Source: Marinimicrobium sp. C6131 (lineage in GTDB: Bacteria; Pseudomonadota; Gammaproteobacteria; Pseudomonadales; Cellvibrionaceae). Taken from it: DNA of 64,000 nucleotides. The DNA lies in the NCBI RefSeq assembly GCF_026153455.1, contig NZ_CP110629.1, positions 744,001-808,000 on the forward strand, written 5' to 3'. Of the stretch, positions 25,292 to 33,600 are shown one piece after another (the first letter of the stretch is position 1; every line of letters begins with the position of its first letter). Both the position numbers and the translations under genes were made by a program. The notes under the pieces were generated by a model. It had not been told where the DNA came from, did no database searches, and saw nothing but the letters and a program-made list of their open reading frames with translations.

Positions 25292-28200
25292 GTGGTCAGG
25301 CGCCCTTGTTTCTACTTTCCCCGATCGGTATCCATACCCCAATTAGGGCGGGCGGTGAGCTCGCTTTCACTGGCAGGGTTGCTTCTGGCTTTTGCGGCGT
25401 TCGCCTTGGCTGATGATCCGCGCATCCATGAATCAGAATACTTGCTTACCCCCTGGTATAAGGGAGAGGCTCTCCCGGGGCTGGTGCCGACCATATTGCC
25501 TGAAGGTCTGGGCGCTCCGCTGGTTCTGATGGCAGAAATACTGTATGCGATAAATGCGGAGCATCAGATAGATGACGATGGTTCGGTTCAGGGGCGCCGC
25601 CATCCTGGTAATGTGCCCTTCGAAATCCATGTGACGGGCAGTTGGCGGGTGGGACGTGAACAAGGGCAGCTACCTTCAAGCGAGTATCGTTGGGTTCACA
25701 ACGAGTTGTATATCAGCGCTGATCTGCTTGCTCGAATGTTCCCGGTCTCGCTTGACGTTGATGTAAAGCATCAGCGTCTGGTGTTCAAGGCTAGTGGACC
25801 TTTGCCCCTGGATATTGCACGGGAGCGGGAACGCCGTCGCAACCGTTTGCTCAATGAGGCCGTTACAGATCCACCACCAGAAGCTGAGTTCCCTTATCGG
25901 CCGGTGGGTAGGCTGGCTGGCGATCTGAACCTTGATTACTTTCACCAGAGTATGAAGTCGGACCTTGTGGCGTCCAGCACTGACGACCTTGAATATGATG
26001 GATTGCTGGTCAGTGAGCTCGCGTATAACACTGGGACACTGTTTTTTCGGGGAGATCAGGATGAACTGGAAGACGCTCGCTTGCGAATGGGTCAGGAGTC
26101 GCCGAAAGGGGGAGCTTGGGGCATTCCCGGACTGACCCTTGGTTATTTGGGCGATGTGAACGGAGCAGCAGTCCCTTTAGTGGGGACCCTGTCCGGACGG
26201 GGCGGTGTAGTGAGCAACTATCCATTGGATCGCCCCGACCAGTTCGACCAGACCACGATAGAGGGTGATGCGCCAGCGGAGTGGGAGGTGGAGCTCTACC
26301 GAGGGTCGACCTTACTGAGGTTTTCCAAGGTAAGCCCCGATGGCCGTTACCGCTTCGAAGACATTCCCCTGCTATTTGGTCGCAACGATTTTCGCGTGGT
26401 GTTTATTGGCCCAGAAGGTCAAATTCGGGAGGAATCCCGGGACTATACCGTAGGAAACACGATAACACGCCCAGGAGAGCTGCACTGGCGGGCATTTGCC
26501 GGTGAACATCAACGCCGTACACTGGAATCGATGCTATCGATGCCTCAGGGTGATCTTGAAGAGAATCAAAGAGTGTATTCAGTGGAAGGAGATCTTGGTC
26601 TGGGGCGCCATGCCAGTATCGGACTGTTCGCCAGCCGGGCTCCTGGTAGCTATCTTGAGGATGCTTCATTATTTGATACACAAGGTGTAAGTGCGAGCTT
26701 GTCTCTGCCGGGTATTGCACTGGAACTGGATGGTGCCACCCAGACAGCGTCACTCGACACGTCGGAAAAAGGCAATGCATGGGGTGTGGGGGGAAGTACC
26801 GCGCTTGCTTCACTGAACCTGAGCTGGCGACACAGTGTGTATGACAATTTTTTTTCACGCAGAGCAACGTATGGGGCCTCTGCTCTGGACAGTGAGTCCA
26901 GGGTGCGGGCAAGTCTGCCTGTGACATTGGGGCGTCAGTCTTTGACACTTTATGGCAGTGGTGAGCGCTGGCAGTTTCTGGATGATAGTGGAGAGTTGTC
27001 CACGAGAGCTGGCGCGCGCTTTCGTCTCGGTAGCGTGTATGTCAACCAGGAACTGGAGTGGCGGCGGTTCTTGGGCGCCCAGAACAAGGAGCCCCAGCGT
27101 CGGGCTTGGCTTCCCGGCGCGTCCATGAACGTAGGGCGGCTGCGCTTATCTTTGGACGGGCGCTATGATATTGATACGCAGGCGTGGCGAAATACCCGGG
27201 TACTGGGTAATTGGCATTTGGGAGAGCGCACCAATCTGGCCGTCAGCGCCCAACGAACACTGGACATAGTGGGCGACCCAGGCTGGACCGGGTCACTCAG
27301 TCTCTCCCGGGACTTCCGTTACGCCCGCGCACGGGCGATGTATTCCAGCCGACGCGATGGTGGCTACGTCGCGGGACTTGGCCTGAACTTTTCTTTTGGT
27401 ATGAGCCGTAGAGGTCGTTTGCACTTTTCTTCTGTACCTTCGGCCGAGCGTGGCGCAGCGGATGTTCGGGTCTACCACGACGTGGATCAAGATGGGAATT
27501 TTGATCGCGGCCGGGATCAGCTTGTATTGGGGGCAGAAGTTCTGGCCGGAGAAGGACGTCGAGCACCAAAGACCAGCGATCAGGGGAGAACCTACTTGAA
27601 CGGCCTGGATACGCATAGTCCCGTCACTTTGCGGGTTGCCCCTGCATCTATTTCAGATCCGTTCCTGGTGCCTGCCCAAGGCGGTATTACGTTCACGCCC
27701 CGGCCTGGCCAGCCTTATCCTGCCGAGATCTCACTGGTGGAGTCCGGAGAGATCTCGGGACGCGTATTGGTTGAACGGAACGGCGTGAAGTCTGGTTTGG
27801 CCAGTGTATCTTTGGCCTTGGAGCGACTTCCCGATGGCGCAAAAGGGGCCTCAGAGCTGCCATTGCGTTGGAATGAAGGCATGCTGACTGCGGCCTATAT
27901 TGATGCTCGATCTGGTTCTGAGATCCCGTCGCCGACTTCATCGACCCAGACTTATGCCGTGCAGCAGACACAGTATGATGGCTCCTATCTGTTTGATCTG
28001 ATCCCTCCGGGAAAATATCGGGTTCGAATTCAGCCTGATCAGAGCGTAGAGGAAAGCCCTATTGAATCGGTTCAAGTAGAAGCCTTCCTGTCATCCGGGA
28101 ACCTTCTTGTGTCCAAAGATATATTGTTGCTCGCGCCGGACGATAAAGAGCGTCGACCTGAGGTTTTGAAGCAGCGAATCCGGGATCAGAGAACGACGGG

Positions 28201-28534
28201 CGAGGCGGACCCCGAAGAGGTATCGGGAAGCGACGCTATAGGGGATGGGGGCGCGCAATTGGTGATGGGAAGCTTTCGGGATCTGGAGCATGGTTGGACC
28301 CGGGCGCGGAGCATCGCGACAGAGCTGAGTCAGCCCGTCTGGCTTGTAAAGGTGACTCTGGATGACGGGCTTTGGTACCGGGTGGTAACCACTTGGTTGA
28401 CTGAAGAGGAACGGGCTCGCTGGGAGAGTGCATTGCAATCGATGGGCGTTAAGTATTGGGCCCTGACCAAGATGTCGGCTCATTATGAAATCATTGCACA
28501 TGTCGTTGATGATTCGGTGAGGGCTGATCCATGA
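25292..28534 (+). CDS. Outer-membrane usher-like protein with C-terminal SPOR-like domain
   Basis: A 1080-residue protein starting at a GTG four bases after the chaperone gene (a second GTG at 25355 is an alternative start). After a signal region (LAGLLLAFAAFALADD) come an N-terminal periplasmic domain (to about residue 190), a beta-barrel with an usher-like plug (AEWEVELYRGSTLLRFSKV, around residues 330-390), a long alternating barrel region to about 740, and a prealbumin-like domain near 920 (DGSYLFDLIPPGKYRV). Residues about 988-1065 look like a SPOR domain (QLVMGSFRD then GLWYRVVTTWLTEEE), which in other proteins binds denuded peptidoglycan. That domain is not a usual part of ushers. Its stop overlaps the next gene by four bases. 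Confidence 0.82.
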   Translation: MVRRPCFYFPRSVSIPQLGRAVSSLSLAGLLLAFAAFALADDPRIHESEYLLTPWYKGEALPGLVPTILPEGLGAPLVLMAEILYAINAEHQIDDDGSVQGRRHPGNVPFEIHVTGSWRVGREQGQLPSSEYRWVHNELYISADLLARMFPVSLDVDVKHQRLVFKASGPLPLDIARERERRRNRLLNEAVTDPPPEAEFPYRPVGRLAGDLNLDYFHQSMKSDLVASSTDDLEYDGLLVSELAYNTGTLFFRGDQDELEDARLRMGQESPKGGAWGIPGLTLGYLGDVNGAAVPLVGTLSGRGGVVSNYPLDRPDQFDQTTIEGDAPAEWEVELYRGSTLLRFSKVSPDGRYRFEDIPLLFGRNDFRVVFIGPEGQIREESRDYTVGNTITRPGELHWRAFAGEHQRRTLESMLSMPQGDLEENQRVYSVEGDLGLGRHASIGLFASRAPGSYLEDASLFDTQGVSASLSLPGIALELDGATQTASLDTSEKGNAWGVGGSTALASLNLSWRHSVYDNFFSRRATYGASALDSESRVRASLPVTLGRQSLTLYGSGERWQFLDDSGELSTRAGARFRLGSVYVNQELEWRRFLGAQNKEPQRRAWLPGASMNVGRLRLSLDGRYDIDTQAWRNTRVLGNWHLGERTNLAVSAQRTLDIVGDPGWTGSLSLSRDFRYARARAMYSSRRDGGYVAGLGLNFSFGMSRRGRLHFSSVPSAERGAADVRVYHDVDQDGNFDRGRDQLVLGAEVLAGEGRRAPKTSDQGRTYLNGLDTHSPVTLRVAPASISDPFLVPAQGGITFTPRPGQPYPAEISLVESGEISGRVLVERNGVKSGLASVSLALERLPDGAKGASELPLRWNEGMLTAAYIDARSGSEIPSPTSSTQTYAVQQTQYDGSYLFDLIPPGKYRVRIQPDQSVEESPIESVQVEAFLSSGNLLVSKDILLLAPDDKERRPEVLKQRIRDQRTTGEADPEEVSGSDAIGDGGAQLVMGSFRDLEHGWTRARSIATELSQPVWLVKVTLDDGLWYRVVTTWLTEEERARWESALQSMGVKYWALTKMSAHYEIIAHVVDDSVRADP

Positions 28535-29064
28535 CGCGAATCCCCAATATTGTTCTACTGTGGATCAGTTTTGCATTTTCCGTTGTATCGACTAATGCGT
28601 CCGGAGAGAAGACTCCTGCCGAGACCTGTATGCCTCCCAGCTTAACGGTGGTTCATCCGCTGGATTTCGGTGATGTTCGGGTACCTTATGGGGTGACGAG
28701 TTATCTCTATATTGATCCTGATGCAAGCGTCAGGCAGGGGGATGCGGTACTCATCGTGCGTGACCCGACTCCTGGCGAGGTATTAGTGTGTGGTCAGAGC
28801 GATCAACGGGTTCAGATACGGCTGAGCCAGCCGTCTGTGGAACTGACTTCAGGGGGACGTCGACCGGTGGCTCAGTTACTGGAAAATGTTGTTCTGGCCG
28901 GTGAAGGTGCTCGTTGGAGTCAGGTCATGCCCGGACTTTGGGAGGGGAGATTGCCCGCTAGTGGTCGAGCTCGAGTCACCATCGGAGGTACCCTGCGGTT
29001 AAGAGGAGTTGGTCAACACGGCGCCGCTGGAACCAATATAGTGTTGGAGGTCGAGCCACTATGA
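28531..29064 (+). CDS. Exported pilus-associated protein, probable minor subunit
   Basis: The 177-residue protein has a signal peptide (IVLLWISFAFSVVSTNASG) and a beta-rich mature part with the phrase LDFGDVRVPYG, which recalls the NVDFGTIAVPSG strand of the major pilin, and two cysteines. It lacks the YIGG ending of DUF4402 proteins. Four-base overlaps with both neighbours place it firmly in the operon. It may be a minor subunit, tip or anchor protein; the exact role cannot be read from sequence. Confidence 0.7.
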   Translation: MTRIPNIVLLWISFAFSVVSTNASGEKTPAETCMPPSLTVVHPLDFGDVRVPYGVTSYLYIDPDASVRQGDAVLIVRDPTPGEVLVCGQSDQRVQIRLSQPSVELTSGGRRPVAQLLENVVLAGEGARWSQVMPGLWEGRLPASGRARVTIGGTLRLRGVGQHGAAGTNIVLEVEPL

Positions 29065-29621
29065 CTCTGTCAAGAAGAGCGTTATACGGTGCTTTCCTTG
29101 TGTGTGCACTGTCGGCAACACGTTTTTCCTGGGGGCAGGCCAGTGATCTACCGGTAATCGTCAATACAGGGCCGGCTTTGGAGGTCAACTGCGATACCAA
29201 TCTCAATTTCGGGGCCATCCTCATCGCCGGAGACAGCGAGGGGGGAGCAGTTCAGTTGCTGGCCGAGGCCTCTGCCGTCGCCACGATCACAGGCGGCAGT
29301 GGGCTTGCATTGGCGGGAGCTTCTCAGCCGGCTCGATGTTCGGTGACGGCCGTATCGGGTACAACTGTCACGCTCTCTCTGAGCGGTGGAGGCGGAGTGT
29401 TCGATCCGGCAACCGGAGTGCTGTCAGGGGCTCTGCTTAGCAGTTCTGGAAATGACACAGTGTCCGTTGACTTGAGTTTGAGCCATATCGGGGGTGAACC
29501 TGGTACATCTGAAGAGGCCGAACCGGTTTACATTGGTGGTACGCTCTCCATACCCGCCGGTGCCTCGGCAATTTACGGGGTGTACGAAGAGGTGTTTACG
29601 ATTACGGTAGTAGAGGACTGA
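29061..29621 (+). CDS. DUF4402 minor pilin-like subunit
   Basis: This 186-residue exported protein shares the architecture of the first pilin: signal peptide ending near SWGQA, an early cysteine strand (LEVNCDTNLNFGAILI), a second cysteine (ARCSVTAV) and the DUF4402 ending VYIGGTLSIPAGASAIYGVY. It is the last gene of the riboswitch-led operon. The duplicate but diverged pilin at the distal end suggests an adhesin or terminator subunit made in smaller amounts. Confidence 0.8.
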   Translation: MTLSRRALYGAFLVCALSATRFSWGQASDLPVIVNTGPALEVNCDTNLNFGAILIAGDSEGGAVQLLAEASAVATITGGSGLALAGASQPARCSVTAVSGTTVTLSLSGGGGVFDPATGVLSGALLSSSGNDTVSVDLSLSHIGGEPGTSEEAEPVYIGGTLSIPAGASAIYGVYEEVFTITVVED

Positions 29622-29735
29622 TTAACGCATATTGATTGATCTTGTAAGTTGTGTGTCGAAGCTTCGATTGCGCTGCGAATCTTTCCCGTCAAGCCCGGTT
29701 TACCCTTGAGCGGTACGGCTTTAGTTGATTCGCCT

Positions 29736-30260
29736 CTACTTGGCGTTGTCAGGGGCTAGAGGTTTCAACCCCTCATCATGCAACCCTACCAACAACGGCT
29801 CGCCTTGCTCGTTCACCCGAAACCGCCCGTAGCGGGCCGCCTCATAACGCTCCGCCTGCCCCTCCTGAAAAAAGAAGGCGTTGGTGGCGAACAGAATCCG
29901 GCCGTTACGTTGACGATAGAACAGGGCGCGCTGATCTTCCTCAAGGGCGGTGTTTGACGCGGCGAGTCGGACAAAGTGCGCGATACTCTGCTCATCCAGA
30001 CGCACGATGGCGTAGCCTTCGGAAGTGTCGTCGGGTTCACCGTCGGCCTGTCCGTTTGAGCGGACGGCGTCACGGATCTGATCGCCGATCTCAAAACGGA
30101 GCGTCATGTAATCCCCCTGTATCAGCGAGCGCGGGTCCACCGGAGCGAGCTCAAGATATAGGATTTCGCCGTGGGCGAGGTGCTGCTCCTTTTCGTAAAT
30201 GGAAAAATTGACGAGCACCAATATGGCCGCGGCGGTCACCAGCGCAATTCCCCTACGCAT
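29736..30260 (-). CDS. GDYXXLXY family protein
   Basis: The 174-residue protein has one N-terminal membrane anchor (IALVTAAAILVLVNFSIY) and the family motif LIQGDYMTLRFEI near residue 48, with Phe in place of the last Tyr. The rest is predicted periplasmic. It overlaps the start region of the DUF4401 gene by eight bases and forms the third member of a DUF2157-DUF4401-GDYXXLXY operon found across bacteria. No biochemical role is established. Confidence 0.85.
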   Translation of the reverse strand: MRRGIALVTAAAILVLVNFSIYEKEQHLAHGEILYLELAPVDPRSLIQGDYMTLRFEIGDQIRDAVRSNGQADGEPDDTSEGYAIVRLDEQSIAHFVRLAASNTALEEDQRALFYRQRNGRILFATNAFFFQEGQAERYEAARYGRFRVNEQGEPLLVGLHDEGLKPLAPDNAK

Positions 30261-31305
30261 CGGTTACGTCTCCAGAGTGGCTGGCCGACCAACGATTCAA
30301 ACCATAGCGTACAGCGAGAAAAAACAGCCCGAGAGTCAGCAAAGTGAAGGATTTCTCCAGCAGGGTCAGGTCCAGGCGGTAGTAGTAGGTGGAAATGGAA
30401 AACAGCAGAGAGAGTATGCCAAGCCCCATCACGATCCGGTGGCTGATGGCAAACCCCAGCGCAATCAGCGCCGCGCCCTGAGTCAGACCGAAAGCATAAG
30501 ATGAGGCCAGACAAAGAAGCACCAAGGTGACCGCACTGATAATCAATGCGCGTCCCGTCAGCTCCATCTGGTTCACGCGGATCACCCGGTAGGCCAGATA
30601 GCCAAGCGTGGCGCCGGTCAGCCACTCGCCCAGCCAGTGGGGTAACCAGGCGATCGAGAGGCTGTCTTCCACCAGCTCGGGAAAACGGATCAGGTACTGC
30701 ATGATCAACAGCCCGAGGGTCAGTCCCATGGCGATACACTTCAGGGCGTTGCGGTGCTGAGGGTAGTGAAATTCGTTCAGCCAAAGTACGCAGGTGATGC
30801 CCAGTACGACGGGCGGAATGCCGTACACGGCTCCCGTTTCCACGCCGAGAAAAAACAGGGATACGCCCGCAAACAAGGCGGAAAATATCCGGTGCAACGG
30901 ACTCGCCATCAGCAAGGCAAGGGCTGAATGCAGAATCAACATTCCCACCCAGAACAGGGCGTTGATATCATCGAGCCAGTAGGCGATGGCATAGGCGACC
31001 AGCAATTGACCCGCGAGGCTGGACGCCAATACCAACTGCTCCAGAAAAACGCTCTGTCGGTGACGCAATAAACCAAAGGCGCCACCGATCAGCAACAAAC
31101 CCAACGCCAGCGCGATGGCCGGTTTATCCAGGGCTTGAATAAACCCCAAACCGAGAAAACCCATAAGAAACAGCGCGGCCAGCCAGCCACCGATCCCCTG
31201 AAGGACAAGCAGGTACCAGGGAATCACCGGCCCTTGATCGTTGCCCGGTTGAAGGTCGATACCGGCTTCGGTGAGGCGGCGCGATGCGTCAGTGTTCTGG
31301 GTCAT
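30253..31305 (-). CDS. DUF4401 polytopic membrane protein
   Basis: A 350-residue protein with about ten hydrophobic helices. The short cytoplasmic N-terminus followed by PWYLLVLQGIGGWLAALFLMGF is typical for DUF4401. It overlaps DUF2157 by 17 bases and the GDYXXLXY gene by eight, so the three products are likely made in fixed ratio and may form one complex. Function unknown. Confidence 0.85.
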   Translation of the reverse strand: MTQNTDASRRLTEAGIDLQPGNDQGPVIPWYLLVLQGIGGWLAALFLMGFLGLGFIQALDKPAIALALGLLLIGGAFGLLRHRQSVFLEQLVLASSLAGQLLVAYAIAYWLDDINALFWVGMLILHSALALLMASPLHRIFSALFAGVSLFFLGVETGAVYGIPPVVLGITCVLWLNEFHYPQHRNALKCIAMGLTLGLLIMQYLIRFPELVEDSLSIAWLPHWLGEWLTGATLGYLAYRVIRVNQMELTGRALIISAVTLVLLCLASSYAFGLTQGAALIALGFAISHRIVMGLGILSLLFSISTYYYRLDLTLLEKSFTLLTLGLFFLAVRYGLNRWSASHSGDVTDA

Positions 31306-32257
31306 GGTGCATAAGCCGGTTCAGATGAATCAGCCACTTCACCAGGGCTGTGGTCGAGCCGATGGTGAGGGCGCTAAGCAGAAAAAAGACGCTGTCTTCC
31401 TGAAGATCGGTGTGGGCAATGAACAAGCCGTCGATGACCACAATCACCGAGAGGCAGCCGCCGGCGAGCATAAACAGGTCGGGTTTGAGGTGCCGGTAAA
31501 CGCCGTAAATGGCCGCCAGCACCAGGGCGTAGATCAGTAGCTCGCCACTGACCAGGGTGTCCGAACTGCCGATCAGAACCAATAAGGTGGCCGCCATCCC
31601 GACGCCGGCGGCAATCAGGCGCTGAGGCCAGCCGGTGTCGAGCCAGGTCAATCGGCGCGCCGCCAGCTCCCACCCGGTCAAACTCAGGGCGTTGATGACC
31701 AGCAGCGCCCAGGCCAGGCTGGTTTCCCCGGTCAGAATCCAGACGGAGCCGAAGGTACCGTGATAGAGCAGGGCGGCGAGGTTCCAAAGCCCGATCACCA
31801 ATACCCAGAGCGCGGGCAACCGGGCAATCAGCGCCCAGGGCAGAATCATCAGGCTCCAGGTAAAAAACAGCTGCCAGGGGTCCGCGCCGGTCTGATAGGT
31901 CTGACCAAACAGGGCCAGTAAACCGCCCACCGCCAATGCCGCCGCAAACAGCGCCGCTTTCGCCACCAACCCTCGTCCACCTTTCCAGGCATAAGCGCTC
32001 ACGGCGATCAGCAGCGCCAGCTCAACCAGCGCAAACCGGCCCAGATGACCCAGCTCGGTCCAGTTGTAGGCAATAAAAAACAGCAGCGCAAAGCCAAGCG
32101 CCAGCGCGCTGAGCCAAAGCAGAAGATGATCGAGGAAACGTTGCCAGCGGGGCAGGGAAGGATAGAGGCCGAGCAACGTGGCCGCGCGCTGGTAATCAGC
32201 AGGAGCGAGCGCCCCCTGCTCAATCAGATGATCCAATTGTCGGCGCGCCGTATCCAT
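31289..32257 (-). CDS. DUF2157 polytopic membrane protein
   Basis: The 322-residue protein begins with a helical cytoplasmic segment (MDTARRQLDHLIEQGALAP, the DUF2157 entry) followed by about ten membrane helices (for example LDHLLLWLSALALGFALLFF). The ATG at 32257 is chosen because this segment is the conserved start; 27 further in-frame codons upstream look unconserved. It is the first gene of the three-gene membrane operon. It diverges from the nuclease-ATPase pair beginning at 32452. Confidence 0.83.
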   Translation of the reverse strand: MDTARRQLDHLIEQGALAPADYQRAATLLGLYPSLPRWQRFLDHLLLWLSALALGFALLFFIAYNWTELGHLGRFALVELALLIAVSAYAWKGGRGLVAKAALFAAALAVGGLLALFGQTYQTGADPWQLFFTWSLMILPWALIARLPALWVLVIGLWNLAALLYHGTFGSVWILTGETSLAWALLVINALSLTGWELAARRLTWLDTGWPQRLIAAGVGMAATLLVLIGSSDTLVSGELLIYALVLAAIYGVYRHLKPDLFMLAGGCLSVIVVIDGLFIAHTDLQEDSVFFLLSALTIGSTTALVKWLIHLNRLMHHDPEH

Positions 32258-32451
32258 GAAAGCAGGTCCGTGTTCGTTTTCAGGCAGTATCCACAAGCCA
32301 CCCAACACCGTCAAGCAGCCATGCCGACAATCTCCCACCCAAACCCTGCCACCCAGCGGTCGTCATCCCCCAACCCTATGGCAACCCCGACAACTCCGGT
32401 ACACTCTCTCTTGGCATCGCAATCTCGATTCAAACCACAGGGACCGGCCCC

Positions 32452-33600
32452 ATGCCCCGCTTTCTCCACACCGCCGACTGGCAAATCGGCCGCCAATACA
32501 GCCGTTTCGCCGAAGAAGACGCCTCTATTCTGGCGGACGCCCGCTTTACCGCCATCGAGACGCTGGCCGCGCTGGCCACCGAACAGGCTGTCGATGCCGT
32601 GCTGGTCGCCGGGGACGTGTTCGACGCCCAGACCGTCTCGGACCGCACCATCCATCGCACCTTTCAGGCCATGGCCAGCTTCTCCGGCCCCTGGTTGCTG
32701 CTACCCGGCAACCACGACGCCGCCCTGGCGGAGAGCGTCTGGAGCCGGGCCCAGCGCCTGAACGCGGTACCGGATAATGTGGACCTCTTGCTGACACCGG
32801 AGGTCCGTGTCTATCAGGACCTGGGCTTTGCCGTGCTGCCCGCGCCCCTGACCCAGCGGCAGACCTACAACGACCTCACGGAATGGTTCGATCGTGCCGA
32901 CACCCCCGAAGGCCTGCTGCGCATCGGCCTGGCTCACGGCAGTGTCGAGGGCCAACTGGCCGAGGAAATCGACTCCACCAACCCCATTGCCGCCGACCGG
33001 GCCGTCACCGCCCGGCTGGACTATCTCGCTCTGGGGGACTGGCACGGCTACAAAACCATCGACGCCCGCACCCGCTACAGTGGCACCCCGGAGCAGGAGC
33101 GATTCAAGGACAACGGCGCTGGCCAGGCTTTAATTGTCGATATTGAGCGGCCCGGTACCGAGCCCCGGGTGCAGCCCCATACCATCGGCCAGTTCCAGTG
33201 GATAAAGCATCAGAGCACCCTGGCCGTGGCCAGCGATATCGAACGGTTGATGAGCGAGCTGGATGCACTGCCGCCGCGCTCGGTGGTGGCCCTGACTCTG
33301 GACGGCGAAGTGGACCTGGCCGGCTATCAATCGCTACTGCAATACTTCAGCGCCGCCGAGGCGCGGCATCGCAGCTTTCAGGCCCATCTGTCCGGCCTGA
33401 ACCTGGTACCCACCGAGGACGATATCGCCGCACTGCACGCCGACGGTTATGTGGGCGAAGTGATTGGCGAGCTGCGCGAGCGGCAGGAGGGTCAGAGCGA
33501 AGATGCTGACACCGCCCGCACGGCCCTGGCGATACTGGCCGGCATGCTGCGTGAAAACGGCACGACTTCCGAGAGCGAACGGACGGAGAGCGAACAATGA
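32452..33600 (+). CDS. Mre11/SbcD-like DNA repair exonuclease (YhaO type)
   Basis: A 382-residue calcineurin-like phosphoesterase with the full metal-site series: HTADWQIG (H6, D9), AGDVFDAQ, PGNHDAA, LAHGS and LGDWHGY. This layout matches Mre11/SbcD-type nucleases, which trim DNA ends with a Rad50-like ATPase. It shares ATGA with the next gene, a Rad50-like ATPase, as in the Bacillus yhaO-yhaN pair. It differs from classical SbcD in its C-terminal region, so the symbol sbcD is not assigned. Expected role is cytoplasmic processing of DNA breaks or hairpins. Confidence 0.87.
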   Translation: MPRFLHTADWQIGRQYSRFAEEDASILADARFTAIETLAALATEQAVDAVLVAGDVFDAQTVSDRTIHRTFQAMASFSGPWLLLPGNHDAALAESVWSRAQRLNAVPDNVDLLLTPEVRVYQDLGFAVLPAPLTQRQTYNDLTEWFDRADTPEGLLRIGLAHGSVEGQLAEEIDSTNPIAADRAVTARLDYLALGDWHGYKTIDARTRYSGTPEQERFKDNGAGQALIVDIERPGTEPRVQPHTIGQFQWIKHQSTLAVASDIERLMSELDALPPRSVVALTLDGEVDLAGYQSLLQYFSAAEARHRSFQAHLSGLNLVPTEDDIAALHADGYVGEVIGELRERQEGQSEDADTARTALAILAGMLRENGTTSESERTESEQ

